In this document: positions 8,512 to 18,117 of the stretch, piece after piece
Position numbering within the stretch: position 1 is the stretch's first letter
Layout: the number at the start of each line of letters is the position of its first letter
Origin: Robiginitomaculum sp.
GTDB lineage: Bacteria; Pseudomonadota; Alphaproteobacteria; Caulobacterales; Maricaulaceae
Length of the DNA: 64,000 nucleotides
Direction of reading: 5' to 3'
NCBI GenBank assembly: GCA_021776635.1
Contig: JAJFFN010000021.1
Location: 186,001-250,000 of the forward strand
The notes under the pieces: model-generated
Told to the model about the DNA's origin: nothing
Database searches by the model: none
The model's input: only the letters and a program-made list of their open reading frames with translations
Made by a program: the position numbers and the translations under genes

Positions 8512-10449
8512 ATGAAACGCTTGTTATTAAGTTCTGCTGTTGCAGTCATCATAGCCAACCCAGCTTATGGGCAAATTTCGGAAGATATCAAACAACAAGT
8601 AGATGCGCAAAACAACCGCATTGATGATTTAGATGATGATGTGGGTATTTTGGTACGACGTTATCCTTTTGAGAGCCACGAAATTATTGTAACAGGGAAC
8701 CGCATTGGTTTTGTAGAAAAGAATGATTTTACGGCACCAGCGACAATAATAAATGCAGAAGAAATTCGCAATCGTGGTGCTGCATATATATCCGATTTAT
8801 TACGCACTGTTCCAGGCGCGGCGGTTAACCGCTCGGGACCAATGGGCGGCCTGACACAGCTTCGGTTGCGCGGTTCAGAGGGAAATCATATTTTGGTATT
8901 AGTGGACGGTGTGGAGGTTTCCAACCCAAATACGGGTGAGTTTGATTTTGCCTCGTTGCGCAGTGAAGATGTGGTTCGTATTGAAGTTTTGCGCGGTGAA
9001 CAATCCGCACTTTGGGGCAGTGATGCTTTGGGCGGTGTGGTGAATATAATTACCAAGGCGGGGGAAACTGTTGAAAGTTATCGTCTGGCACTTAAAGCGG
9101 GCAGCTTTAATACATTGGAAGGGCAGGTCTCGGCTGTTGTGCCTGTGGGTAAAGCCGCATTGTCTATCAATGGCAATGTGTTTCGCACGGATGGCTATGA
9201 TGTATCTGGTGGAAATGGCGATAAGGACGGCGCGGACAGCCGTGCACTTAATATTGGTCTGAATGAAGTTGAAATTGGAGAACTAACCCTGAGCGCAAAA
9301 TATTCTGCAAGTCATGCACTGTCGGAATTTGATGCGGATACGGATTTTGACGGGCGGTTGAACGACACATTATCAGATACCATCACGAAGACGCAAACCG
9401 GACGGATATCTGCGCGGTTTGAAGTTGCAGGGTTTGATAACCTCGTTAATTTTAGCCTCACAGATACCAAGCAAAATACGGTGGGTACAAGCTTCCCTAA
9501 TGATACGACGGGCAAGCGCACCCAAATTAACTGGGCTGCTGAAAAAAATTGGGATGCCCATTCAATAACTGTGTTGGCTGAAACAGAAAAAGAACAGTTT
9601 TCAAACTTCGGCGGTGCGGGGGCAGGGCAAAACCAAAACGAAAGCATCCGTAACTATGCGCTTGCGGCTGATTATCGCTATAGTAAAAACGCGCTGACAT
9701 TATCCGCGTCGGGGCGGGCGGATTTCAACGACATATTTGACAACAGCCAGACTTGGCGCATTGGTGCAGGCTATGCTATTCAAGACATAGGTGGGCGCTT
9801 GCGGGCTTCGGTAGGGTCGGGCGTTAAAAATCCGTCTATGACGGAGTTGTTTGGTTTCTTCCCAGCCTTTTTTGTCGGAAACCCAGACATCAAACCAGAA
9901 ACCTCTACGGGCTATAATATTGGTTATGATCAGACTTGGCGCAGTTGGAATTTGAGTGCAGATTATTTCCGCTCCGACCTTAAGGACGAAATCTTCACTG
10001 ATTTTGGTGTATTCCCATCTACGGTGCGAAACCGGGCCAGCAAGAGTAAGCGCGAAGGCGTAGAGCTTGAAGCCCGTGGTAATGTCGGAAAAACCATTGA
10101 TGTGCGCGCATCGGCTACATTTTTAAATGCGAAAGAAAACGGTGTGCGTGAATTACGGCGTCCGAAATTCCTTGCCAGTGCTAGGGCTAGCTGGACACCG
10201 AACGAGCCTATTAGCCTCACACTTTCAGCAGATCATACAGGCAGCCAAATCGATACGGACTTTGCTACATTTAGTCGGGTTCAGCTCAAGGCTTTTACAT
10301 TGGTGGGTTTGAATATACGTTATAGTGTAAATGATATTGTTACGCTTTCTGTGCGGGGCGAAAATCTCCTTGATGAAAAATATCAAGAAGTTGTAGGGTA
10401 TGCAGCTCAGGGACGGGGGGTCTATGCGGGTATTAGCGCTGATTTTTAG
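8512..10449 (+). CDS. btuB: TonB-dependent vitamin B12 receptor
   Basis: Outer-membrane beta-barrel for energised cobalamin uptake. 645 residues from ATG 8512, chosen because GGAG lies 5 nt upstream and a clean signal peptide (MKRLLLSSAVAVIIANPAYG) follows; the in-frame ATG at 8479 would only add 11 non-signal residues. Seen: TonB-box-like HEIIVTGNR near residue 60, plug domain with LRLRGSEGN, VLVDGVEV, LRGEQSALWGSDALGGVVNI, then a long barrel ending in the typical C-terminal aromatic (GISADF). The riboswitch upstream and btuFCD downstream make B12 or a related corrinoid the likely cargo. First gene of the operon. Confidence 0.93.
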   Translation: MKRLLLSSAVAVIIANPAYGQISEDIKQQVDAQNNRIDDLDDDVGILVRRYPFESHEIIVTGNRIGFVEKNDFTAPATIINAEEIRNRGAAYISDLLRTVPGAAVNRSGPMGGLTQLRLRGSEGNHILVLVDGVEVSNPNTGEFDFASLRSEDVVRIEVLRGEQSALWGSDALGGVVNIITKAGETVESYRLALKAGSFNTLEGQVSAVVPVGKAALSINGNVFRTDGYDVSGGNGDKDGADSRALNIGLNEVEIGELTLSAKYSASHALSEFDADTDFDGRLNDTLSDTITKTQTGRISARFEVAGFDNLVNFSLTDTKQNTVGTSFPNDTTGKRTQINWAAEKNWDAHSITVLAETEKEQFSNFGGAGAGQNQNESIRNYALAADYRYSKNALTLSASGRADFNDIFDNSQTWRIGAGYAIQDIGGRLRASVGSGVKNPSMTELFGFFPAFFVGNPDIKPETSTGYNIGYDQTWRSWNLSADYFRSDLKDEIFTDFGVFPSTVRNRASKSKREGVELEARGNVGKTIDVRASATFLNAKENGVRELRRPKFLASARASWTPNEPISLTLSADHTGSQIDTDFATFSRVQLKAFTLVGLNIRYSVNDIVTLSVRGENLLDEKYQEVVGYAAQGRGVYAGISADF

Positions 10450-11218
10450 CTTTTTCCTCACCGCCTGCGGGCTGGATATGGCAAATGACAATGCAAACAC
10501 CCGCATTGTGTCTACATCTCTTTGCGGTGATACCTATGTGTTGGACGCTGTTGCTCACAATAATATAGCCGCTTTGTCATGGCAATCTGGAGACGATATT
10601 TCTATGGCTCCCGATACTTTCAAAGACAAGCCAAAAGCGTCTGACAATGCCGAAGTTTTGCTCGCCTTAAATCCGACTTTAGTCGTCTTCGGCCCAGGTG
10701 AAGGCGCATTGGCCAAACCTCTGCTGGACAGAAGCAAAATTGCCTATGTCAGTTTAGAATGGGGGGAAGATTTTGACAGCATCTCGCGCAATAAGGCTTT
10801 GCTTCTCAAAGCCGCTCAGCTCGAACCTGCGAGATTAAATAGTGTTCAACCCCTGCCCAGAAGAGCGCACCCACGGGTACTTTATATCACTTCATCAGGT
10901 GCAACGGCAGGGCCCGGGACTTATGTCGACGCAGCTATAGAGACGGCGGGCGGGAAAAATATTATCACCACACAAGGTTGGCACACGCCAAATATAGAAA
11001 ATCTAGTCGCCCTAAACCCCGATCTAATTGTCACATCGTTTTTCAAAGACGGGTATGCTTCGGTCAATGATACGGGGTTACGCAATAAGGTTTTACGCGG
11101 TAAAATGAAAGAGGTTCCAATGGTCAATGTTCCGGGAAAATTATGGCCATGCGCAGGGCCAGGGCTTCTCGAAGCCACAAAAATTATTCGTGATGCACTT
11201 TTGGAGCTTAACCAATGA
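10424..11218 (+). CDS. btuF: B12 ABC transporter substrate-binding lipoprotein
   Basis: 264 residues. Starts inside the last codons of btuB (26-bp overlap) at ATG 10424 behind a G-rich ribosome site; the N-terminus MRVLALIFSFFLTAC has a lipobox (LTAC), so the mature protein is probably lipid-anchored. The body resembles the BtuF/FecB periplasmic-binding fold: RIVSTSLCGD at the start of lobe 1 and GQ/GWHTPNIENLVALNPDLIVTS at the start of lobe 2. It would hand cobalamin from BtuB to the BtuCD complex. The next gene overlaps by ATGA. Family is clear, substrate from context. Confidence 0.88.
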   Translation: MRVLALIFSFFLTACGLDMANDNANTRIVSTSLCGDTYVLDAVAHNNIAALSWQSGDDISMAPDTFKDKPKASDNAEVLLALNPTLVVFGPGEGALAKPLLDRSKIAYVSLEWGEDFDSISRNKALLLKAAQLEPARLNSVQPLPRRAHPRVLYITSSGATAGPGTYVDAAIETAGGKNIITTQGWHTPNIENLVALNPDLIVTSFFKDGYASVNDTGLRNKVLRGKMKEVPMVNVPGKLWPCAGPGLLEATKIIRDALLELNQ

Positions 11219-12177
11219 AAGTGTTTCTTTTGGTTTTTTTCTGTGTGATGGCAACACTGTTGTCCCTCAGCATCGGTGCCCTCAATATCCCATTTGGCGA
11301 TCTTGTACCTGCACTGTTTGGGCGCGGTGATGAAATTCACATCACTATCATGCAAGATTTGCGTGCACCGCGTACCGTATTGGCTTTATTCATTGGCGCA
11401 GGGTTGGGGTCAAGTGGTGCGGCCTTGCAAGGCTATACCCGCAACCCTTTGGCGGATCCTGGAATATTAGGGTTTTCCGCTACGGCTGCACTGGGTGCGG
11501 TTTTGGCTTTGTACTTTGGACATCAAAATTTGGTGACACCTGCCGCACTTGCCGGAGCTGGTTTAGGTGCTGGTTTGTTGCTGGCTATGGCTAGCAACAA
11601 GAAAAGCGCTACAGTATTGATTTTGGCTGGCGTTGGTATTGGGGCTTTGGCAACATCTTTAACGGGACTGCTAATGAATTTTGCCCCTAATCCTTGGGCT
11701 TTGTCGGAAATTGTTTATTGGTTGATGGGCAGTCTGCGCAATTCAAGTTTTGGGGCGGCAATTTTGTGCGGCGTACTGACACTGGCCGGGCTTTTGTGTT
11801 TGGTTGTGACAGGGGGTGATTTACGCACGCTAAGCCTTGGGGAGGACACGGCAATAAGTTTGGGTGTATCGCTAACAAGGCTTCGTTTGTTGCTGGTAAC
11901 TGGTGTTGCTTTGTGCGTTGGCTCAGGGGTGGCAGTTGCTGGTGCTATCGGGTTTATAGGTTTGTTTATCCCCCATATTTTACGCGGCATATTTGGTTCG
12001 GATCCTGCTAAACTCATTCCTTTATCAGCCTTGGGCGGTGCAGGTTTTTTAGTGCTCGCCGATAGTTTGACGCGGGTCTTGTCTAACAATGGCACGGTCT
12101 TGTATTTAGGTATTTTATCAGCACTCATAGGCGCACCGTTTTTTATCTGGCTCGCCTTTAAGGCGGGACGGTCATGA
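11215..12177 (+). CDS. btuC: B12 ABC transporter permease (FecCD family)
   Basis: 320 residues, almost entirely hydrophobic with about nine to ten membrane helices. Family hallmarks: DLRAPRTVLALFIGAGLG near residues 44-61, GYTRNPLADPGILG, and the C-terminal VAVAGAIGFIGLFIPHILR block containing the coupling-helix region that meets the ATPase. The ATG overlaps the btuF stop, and its stop overlaps btuD's ATG, both by 4 bp. It forms the membrane channel of the B12 importer; specificity is assigned from the riboswitch and btuB. Confidence 0.9.
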   Translation: MKVFLLVFFCVMATLLSLSIGALNIPFGDLVPALFGRGDEIHITIMQDLRAPRTVLALFIGAGLGSSGAALQGYTRNPLADPGILGFSATAALGAVLALYFGHQNLVTPAALAGAGLGAGLLLAMASNKKSATVLILAGVGIGALATSLTGLLMNFAPNPWALSEIVYWLMGSLRNSSFGAAILCGVLTLAGLLCLVVTGGDLRTLSLGEDTAISLGVSLTRLRLLLVTGVALCVGSGVAVAGAIGFIGLFIPHILRGIFGSDPAKLIPLSALGGAGFLVLADSLTRVLSNNGTVLYLGILSALIGAPFFIWLAFKAGRS

Positions 12178-12935
12178 GCTTAGTTTTAGAAAACCTCAGT
12201 GCAGCTTATGGGAAATTACAGGTGCTTCATAAAATAAATGCGCGGGCAAAACCTGGTGAGTTGATAGGTTTGGTCGGCCCAAATGGTTCTGGTAAATCTT
12301 GTTTGCAAAAAACCATTGCCGGTTTGATAAAACCAGATACGGGTATGGTCCGCCTAGAGGACCAGAGTATACATTTGCTGGCACCAAGACTGCGGGCTCA
12401 GAAAATAGCATGGTTAGCCCAAGAGCGAAATACCAGTTGGGCTTTACCTGTTCGTGAATTGGTCTCTCTGGGCAGAGCCCCCTATAGAGGATTACTTGGG
12501 AAGCTTTCATTTGAGGACGAAAACGCTGTCGATCAAGCCTTAGTGTCTGCATATTGCTTAGACTTGCAAACCCAAAATTTTGACAAACTCAGTGGCGGCG
12601 AGCAAGCGCGGGTATTGTTGGCACGGGCTTTGGCTGTGGGCGCACCGCTTATACTGGCGGATGAACCAACGGCCTCACTGGATCCCTATTTTCAAATTTC
12701 CATAATGCAGTCTTTGAAAGACGAAGCCAAAAACGGAAAAATCGTTATTGCCAGCCTCCATGATTTAACACTCGCAAGGCAATTTTGTGACCGCCTATGG
12801 GTGATGAACGAGGGACAGTTAGTTGCGGATGATAAAGTGGGTAGAGCGCTGACCAATGCTGTCCTAGAGCGTGTGTTTAAAATAAAAACAATAAACGGTG
12901 AAATTACGCGCGTTCAAAAACCAGGGAAAATATAA
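12174..12935 (+). CDS. btuD: B12 ABC transporter ATPase
   Basis: 253 residues. Walker A GPNGSGKS near 35-42, Q-loop WLAQE, ABC signature LSGGEQARVLLARAL, Walker B LILADEPTASLD and H-loop SLHDL are all intact. Energises import through BtuC. Translationally coupled to btuC by ATGA. The last 32 bp overlap, tail to tail, the YceI-family gene on the opposite strand, so the operon ends here; no clear hairpin terminator is visible in the overlap. Confidence 0.92.
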   Translation: MSLVLENLSAAYGKLQVLHKINARAKPGELIGLVGPNGSGKSCLQKTIAGLIKPDTGMVRLEDQSIHLLAPRLRAQKIAWLAQERNTSWALPVRELVSLGRAPYRGLLGKLSFEDENAVDQALVSAYCLDLQTQNFDKLSGGEQARVLLARALAVGAPLILADEPTASLDPYFQISIMQSLKDEAKNGKIVIASLHDLTLARQFCDRLWVMNEGQLVADDKVGRALTNAVLERVFKIKTINGEITRVQKPGKI

Positions 12936-13506
12936 CAGGAACTTCTGGCGTAATAGACGGCAAGTTCGCAAGTTCGCGTAATTTTTCAACACCGTCTTTA
13001 AGCCCAAAAATATCAATATCCAATATAATTGGTGTCTGGCTCTCGACCATAACTTTATTATCGCCAAGACGCGTGATAAACATCGGAATGCTCAATTGCT
13101 CACTTTGCCCATGCATTTCTATACGCACTGGGACATCCATAGATTTACGCTCACCTACGTTTAGCAATGCAAATTCGGCTTTGCCTATCTGAGCAGAAAG
13201 AACGCACAAGGGATGATCAGCCGTATTGAACAGATGCTCGCGCATGCGTTCATTACGAATATCTATATTCGTTTCGACACTATCTAGGACTATATTGATT
13301 TGTGCTGTACCGTCATTTTTGACTATACCATTTAGCTCCGTGAAACTATGAACTTCGGTAATGGTGCCTTTTTTAACGCTGATAAACTCTACGCGGGATA
13401 AGGCATTGTCTAATGTCCAAGGGTTTGTGTTTGGTGTGAGTTTTGGAGCACTACAACTAGATAGTACCAAGACAAAAACAACGAGGATTAGTTTATAAAT
13501 ATGCAT
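12904..13506 (-). CDS. YceI-family lipoprotein
   Basis: 200 residues. N-terminus MHIYKLILVVFVLVLSSC is a lipoprotein signal with lipobox LSSC. The rest follows the YceI pattern: WTLDNALSRVEFISVKKG, then VETNIDIRNERMREHLFN, the segment typical of this beta-barrel lipocalin-like family, which in characterised members binds isoprenoid-type lipids. No enzymatic role is implied. Converges with btuD; likely monocistronic. The promoter would lie in the 62-bp gap to the GGDEF gene, whose 3' end abuts. Confidence 0.85.
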   Translation of the reverse strand: MHIYKLILVVFVLVLSSCSAPKLTPNTNPWTLDNALSRVEFISVKKGTITEVHSFTELNGIVKNDGTAQINIVLDSVETNIDIRNERMREHLFNTADHPLCVLSAQIGKAEFALLNVGERKSMDVPVRIEMHGQSEQLSIPMFITRLGDNKVMVESQTPIILDIDIFGLKDGVEKLRELANLPSITPEVPVIFSLVFERA

Positions 13507-13568
13507 GTTTTATTCCCTTAAATAAGGGTTGATAACACATAATTTAGTATTGCTCTATGCTTTTATTA

Positions 13569-14183
13569 TCACCGTTGGTGTTTGGCATCATACATGGCGC
13601 GGTCTGCGCGGTGTAAGATTTGTTTGGCTGTGTCATCCGGATAACATGGGCTTACACCCCAAGCGCTGCTCACTGAAATTTTCTCACCTGCCATATCAAT
13701 GTTTTGCTCCGCTATGCGGCACGCCAATGAAGCCGCTTTGGCCTTGGCTTCGGCCAAATTGGTTTTAAACAGCAACACAGCGAATTCATCGCCTCCAATG
13801 CGTGCGACCATATCACAATCGCGTACGGTAGATTTTAATGTTTCTCCGATTTTTATCAGTAAATCATCACCAATACTGTGGCCAAATTTGTCATTAATAT
13901 TTTTAAACCCGTTCAGATCGAAGAAAATCACACTGCATAAAATATCGTAGCGAGACATTAAGACTTGTGCTCTGCCGATTTCGCGCATCAAAGCCCGACG
14001 ATTATATATTGGAACTAACGGGTCTGCGTCGGCTTTTTGCTCTACGTGTAAAAGTTTTGTTTTTAAGACACTAATTTCATCTTGCAAGCGCCTGATTGTA
14101 TCACCAGAATCCGAGATATCATTAGCCGTACTTTCATCGTCAAACGGACTATTGAAATTAACGGGGATGTTTAAAACTGACAT
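13569..14183 (-). CDS. Diguanylate cyclase (GGDEF)
   Basis: Makes cyclic-di-GMP from two GTP. 204 residues: a short N-terminal part (1-50) with an acidic start and a coiled-coil stretch (RRLQDEISVLKTKL), then one GGDEF domain. The catalytic loop is canonical (GGDEF at 130-134), the DxxGFKxIND motif and FGHxxGD are present, and the RxxD inhibitory site (121-124) is intact, so product inhibition is expected. No membrane segment or recognisable sensor domain is visible, so it is cytosolic and perhaps controlled by dimerisation through the coiled coil. The target process is unknown. Confidence 0.93.
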   Translation of the reverse strand: MSVLNIPVNFNSPFDDESTANDISDSGDTIRRLQDEISVLKTKLLHVEQKADADPLVPIYNRRALMREIGRAQVLMSRYDILCSVIFFDLNGFKNINDKFGHSIGDDLLIKIGETLKSTVRDCDMVARIGGDEFAVLLFKTNLAEAKAKAASLACRIAEQNIDMAGEKISVSSAWGVSPCYPDDTAKQILHRADRAMYDAKHQR

Positions 14184-14368
14184 AGATTTACCAAATGATT
14201 CGTATACTCGGAGTAACTTTTAGCAAAATGGTGTTAAAAAATAACGAATGTTGATTATGAACAAAGTCTTTATGTGGGATTATCAAAATATGCTTTGCGA
14301 CATATAATATTTAATTTGTTGACCGAAAACGAAATAAGGTTAGTTTCCGGTTTTTGCGCGAGCTCATT

Positions 14369-14863
14369 ATGTCTTCTAGTACACAAAACCCCATCGCCAT
14401 CATAATGGGATCAAAATCGGATTGGCCTACTATGCAAGCCTGTGCGGATGTTCTGGACGCGCTTGGTATTGGCTATGAAGCCAAGGTTATTTCTGCGCAC
14501 CGCACCCCAAATAGATTGGTTGAATTTTCAACATCAGCAAAAGCAAACGGCTTTAAGGTTATTGTAGCCGGTGCGGGCGGTGCGGCGCATTTGCCAGGCA
14601 TGGTCGCCTCTATGACGTCTTTGCCAGTCCTTGGCGTACCGATACAAAGCAAAGCCTTGAACGGGTTAGATAGTTTGCTCTCCATTGCACAAATGCCGGG
14701 CGGTATTCCTGTGGGAACGCTCGCGATCGGCAGTGCAGGTGCAAAAAACGCTGGCTTGTTAGCGGCTGCGATATTGTCACTTGCTGACAAAGATTTGGAA
14801 GTACGGCTTGAACGATGGCGCGACGCTCAAACTGAAGGTGTTGGGTTTGACCCAAAACAATAA
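14369..14863 (+). CDS. purE: N5-carboxyaminoimidazole ribonucleotide mutase
   Basis: Class I PurE: converts N5-CAIR to CAIR in purine synthesis. 164 residues from ATG 14369 (the TTG five codons earlier is unlikely). Seen: [12 protein letters not shown] at the N-terminus, SAHRTPNRL with the catalytic His, [14 protein letters not shown], and [28 protein letters not shown]. It precedes purK by 14 nt, the usual pair. The 185 bp upstream is A/T rich and should hold the promoter, though no clear element was picked out. Confidence 0.96.
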   Translation: MSSSTQNPIAIIMGSKSDWPTMQACADVLDALGIGYEAKVISAHRTPNRLVEFSTSAKANGFKVIVAGAGGAAHLPGMVASMTSLPVLGVPIQSKALNGLDSLLSIAQMPGGIPVGTLAIGSAGAKNAGLLAAAILSLADKDLEVRLERWRDAQTEGVGFDPKQ

Positions 14864-14877
14864 AATTATGTGGGCGA

Positions 14878-15960
14878 TTGCACGTGGTTGAATGCGAACA
14901 AGGTTCAACGATCGGCATATTTGGTGGTGGCCAATTGGGACGGATGTTGGTGCAAGCTGCACACAAGCTAGGCTACAAAGCCCATATATTTGACCCATTT
15001 GATGACACGCCAGCGGGCCGTATCGCTGATAAGCAAACCACGGCGCCGTTTGAGGACAAGACGGCAGTAGAGCTATTCGCTAATTGTTGTGATGTGTTGA
15101 CCTATGAATTTGAAAATATTCCTATTGCCGCCATAGAGCATGCTGGCCGTTTTACCCGTGTGTTTCCCGATAAAAAAGCATTGCAAACGTCCCACGATAG
15201 ATGGGTAGAGAAAACGTTTTTACGCGATAAAGCGCGCGCGCCTGTCGTCGATTTTAAGGCCGTTGAAACTATGAACGGTCTGTCGGAATTTGTTCGTGAG
15301 TTTGGTGGGCAGGCCATATTAAAAACACGGCGTTTTGGGTATGACGGCAAAGGACAGGTCAAAATCAGATCCCTACGTGATGTTAAAGCTGGCTTTGCCC
15401 GCTTGGGCGGTACGGACTTAATTGCGGAAAGTTTTGCTCCATTTATCCGAGAGTTTTCTATTATTGCTGCACGTGGTACAAATGGCGATATCGCATGTTA
15501 TCCTTTGACAGAAAACGTCCACAAAGACCACCGTCTACATACCAGTATCGCCCCAGCAGGCGATCCCCAAAATGTAAGCCAAGAAGCACAAAAAATTACC
15601 CATAGAATTTTAGACGCTCTCAATTATATAGGCGTTATGGGCATTGAATTTTTTGAGTTGAAAGGGGGGCAATTAATAGTCAACGAGATTGCGCCGCGTG
15701 TGCATAATTCCGGACATTGGACACAAAATGCAGGATGTACAGATCAGTTTGAACAACATATTCGGGCCATAACAGGCATGAAACTCGGCAACACGACGCC
15801 TAAACAAATAATCAAAATGACCAATCTTATTGGCGACGAAATATTACATATAGATGCGTTGTCAAAAAAACCGAACACATTCGTTCACGATTACGAAAAG
15901 CGTGATATAAAACCAGGCCGAAAAATGGGGCATGTGAATACGGTCATCGGGGTATGCTAA
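14878..15960 (+). CDS. purK: N5-carboxyaminoimidazole ribonucleotide synthase
   Basis: ATP-grasp enzyme making N5-CAIR from AIR, bicarbonate and ATP; partner of PurE. 360 residues if TTG at 14878 is used; GTG at 14884 is the other option. No in-frame ATG precedes the conserved IGIFGGGQLGRM, so a non-ATG start is required. Seen: KTRRFGYDGKGQ, the ATP-binding EFSIIAARG segment, and metal/AIR-site ELKGGQLIVNEIAPRVHNSGHWT. The 3' end overlaps the converging COQ9 gene by 3 bp. Confidence 0.93.
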   Translation: MHVVECEQGSTIGIFGGGQLGRMLVQAAHKLGYKAHIFDPFDDTPAGRIADKQTTAPFEDKTAVELFANCCDVLTYEFENIPIAAIEHAGRFTRVFPDKKALQTSHDRWVEKTFLRDKARAPVVDFKAVETMNGLSEFVREFGGQAILKTRRFGYDGKGQVKIRSLRDVKAGFARLGGTDLIAESFAPFIREFSIIAARGTNGDIACYPLTENVHKDHRLHTSIAPAGDPQNVSQEAQKITHRILDALNYIGVMGIEFFELKGGQLIVNEIAPRVHNSGHWTQNAGCTDQFEQHIRAITGMKLGNTTPKQIIKMTNLIGDEILHIDALSKKPNTFVHDYEKRDIKPGRKMGHVNTVIGVC

Positions 15961-16628
15961 TGACGTCTTCTGCGCCGCCTGCGGCCATAGCGTAATCCAC
16001 CTAAAATTTCGGCTGGTGACGGTAATTTGGCCAATCGTTTTTTAGCCTTAAATTTTGCGCTTTCAAACTGCATAACATTTTCTATGCGTCCATCCAGAAA
16101 TGCGCGTGCTTTGTTTTTTTCTGGTTTATCGTCAGAGAGCCAACTGGCCAGACTTGTACTGATAACGGCAGAAAGTGTTGTTCGCTTTGAGTAATAATTG
16201 ATGTCCGTAGAAGTGTCGCCAATGGCGCGCCAAATGGTGTCAGATGCCGCCCATAATATTTTTGGCCCAAGCAACAATCCATCCGGTAGCGCGGTGCGCG
16301 AAATTGCCCGTCTTGCGGCTTCTTCATAAGGACCAATCGCATAAAACCTAGCCAATACGCCCGCCGTAACTTTGTCGCGAATTCGCATTTCCTTCAAGTT
16401 TAATTTGGCCAGCTTGGCTTCGACAACTTTATCCATTTCTGCGTTCCAAAACTCGATCATTTCGAGAGCTCCTCCTGGAAAATAGAGTTCTTCGGAACCT
16501 TTAGGAAGGTCAGAGTTTTCTACGCCACGTTTTAAGGATTTACTGCTCCAACCGTCAAAGGGGATATGGGGCAATGTAGCTTGTAGCAATGCGAGCCTAG
16601 CAGTGTGTGATGGATCTATTTTGGTCAT
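15957..16628 (-). CDS. COQ9-family protein
   Basis: 223 residues. The C-terminal two thirds match the COQ9 domain: GDTSTDINYYSKRTTLSAV followed by WLSDD is the most conserved block. COQ9 binds lipid and assists the COQ7 hydroxylase in ubiquinone synthesis, so a role in the ubiquinone pathway at the membrane face is expected. The protein ends in an Arg-rich tail (nine Arg among the last ten residues), which could bind acidic lipid headgroups or RNA; that is inference. It sits 10 nt downstream of the ABC-2 permease direction-wise but reads from its own start at 16628 on the same strand. Confidence 0.85.
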   Translation of the reverse strand: MTKIDPSHTARLALLQATLPHIPFDGWSSKSLKRGVENSDLPKGSEELYFPGGALEMIEFWNAEMDKVVEAKLAKLNLKEMRIRDKVTAGVLARFYAIGPYEEAARRAISRTALPDGLLLGPKILWAASDTIWRAIGDTSTDINYYSKRTTLSAVISTSLASWLSDDKPEKNKARAFLDGRIENVMQFESAKFKAKKRLAKLPSPAEILGGLRYGRRRRRRRH

Positions 16629-16638
16629 AATAGTTATC

Positions 16639-18117
16639 TTAACCGTTTTTGCGCCTTAAAACAACTCGGGAAAACCAAACTTTAACAGTTGCCATACCGC
16701 CGCCAGAGAGGACGCCATATCTAAACATGCGCGACGCGCCCCAAATAACCAATGCGCTTGAAAAAATTAATACGACTATGGAGCCCAATGTTTCCCAAAG
16801 TGGCGGATCAGAGGGCAACCGAATTACGGCAGCAAAGGGGGCAGAAAATGGGAACCAGGCGGCAGCAGACAATAGAGACGAATCGGGGTATGCGACGCCT
16901 ATGGGCACGACCATTATACAAGCGGTCAATAACAGAACCATAGGCGTCATCAAGGTAGATGCGTCCTGCATACTTTCTGCTAAAGCGCCAAGGGCGATAA
17001 AGATTGATCCGTAAAACACGTAACCGAGTATAAAAAATACGGGTAAAAAAATCAGCATTTTTGTGCTCATAGCTTTTGCTAATCCGTCAACGATGGCACC
17101 GTCTGCAAATTGCGTGACACCGTAAAAACCTATCCCTCCTAAGATAATCCAAGGCAAGAGAGAGGCCAGTGTCAAAGCGGCTACGCCTAACAATTTACCC
17201 AAGAAAATTTCTGAAAACCGTGTTGTGGCTAAAAGCATTTCCAACACTTTGTTTATTTTTTCTTCGACCATGGACACCAACAACATATAAGCGCCCGTAA
17301 AAACTGTAAACCACAGCATCATTGATAAGCCCGCTGCGACTATATACGGAATACGGTCTTTGGCCGTAACGGTTTGCGTGCCGTCATCACCAGCTTGTTT
17401 GGCAGGGTTTAAAGTACTGACTCGCAAGGCATTTTTGCGCGCTTGTAGAGCCTGCTTACGGCTTAAGCCTGCTGCGGCCATATAGTTATCGGAGGCCGTG
17501 TCTGCGAAATATTGGTTTGCCAAATTTACAAGTTCACTTTTGTTGGGAGCCGTAGACCAAAACTCGGCTTTGGTTTTTCCGTCCTGCTCAAAGATATGCA
17601 ATACACCACTGAGAAATTTGGCTTCGTTTTTTATAGAGAGATGCTTTGTGCCCATCAAATAGGGTTTGATTTTTTCAACTGAATTTTCAGGTGCGGTAAC
17701 AAAGACCAATTTAGTGTCAGGCAAATCCAGTAATTTTGCCATAAATGGGCTGGTTTCCAAAATTAGTTTTCTGGCCGCATCCATTCCTTGCTCGTCCAGG
17801 ACTTTGTTGAACGTATCTTTGTCTTTTTGTGGTATGGTCACGCGGGCTGCGCTTCGTAAAATATTCTCCAACTCACGGTTATTATTAGTGATCAATAATT
17901 CTTCGATAGCACCAGCGTGCAAACCAGTTTCGTCCAGAATAGTTGCATAGCGCGTAGGTTCGGATTGAGATAAAACCAACGGAAATAATATGCCAAATAC
18001 TATGCCGAGAAATGGCCCGAGTGCCGTGAGCCAAAATCCCCAGGTTTTGATATAACCAAGAAAATCGCGACGTGCGATAAGGTACGTTCTTCTGGCACTT
18101 ATTGGAAAAGAGCTCAT
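16639..18117 (-). CDS. ABC-2 type exporter permease (NatB-like)
   Basis: 492 residues. One membrane helix near 28-52, a large extracytoplasmic section (about 55-255), then roughly five to six helices from about 262 to 465 ending in a short basic tail. This layout (TM1, big loop, TM cluster) is that of ABC-2/NatB permeases for sodium or drug export. VEEKINKVLEMLLATTRFSEIFLGKLLG is the conserved coupling-helix block. Coupled by ATGA to the ATPase upstream. The exported substrate cannot be told from sequence. Confidence 0.87.
   Translation of the reverse strand: MSSFPISARRTYLIARRDFLGYIKTWGFWLTALGPFLGIVFGILFPLVLSQSEPTRYATILDETGLHAGAIEELLITNNNRELENILRSAARVTIPQKDKDTFNKVLDEQGMDAARKLILETSPFMAKLLDLPDTKLVFVTAPENSVEKIKPYLMGTKHLSIKNEAKFLSGVLHIFEQDGKTKAEFWSTAPNKSELVNLANQYFADTASDNYMAAAGLSRKQALQARKNALRVSTLNPAKQAGDDGTQTVTAKDRIPYIVAAGLSMMLWFTVFTGAYMLLVSMVEEKINKVLEMLLATTRFSEIFLGKLLGVAALTLASLLPWIILGGIGFYGVTQFADGAIVDGLAKAMSTKMLIFLPVFFILGYVFYGSIFIALGALAESMQDASTLMTPMVLLLTACIMVVPIGVAYPDSSLLSAAAWFPFSAPFAAVIRLPSDPPLWETLGSIVVLIFSSALVIWGASRMFRYGVLSGGGMATVKVWFSRVVLRRKNG

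Noticed and set aside
8825-10220. Several minus-strand frames inside btuB
   Set aside because: Shadow frames of a well-supported coding region; no motifs.
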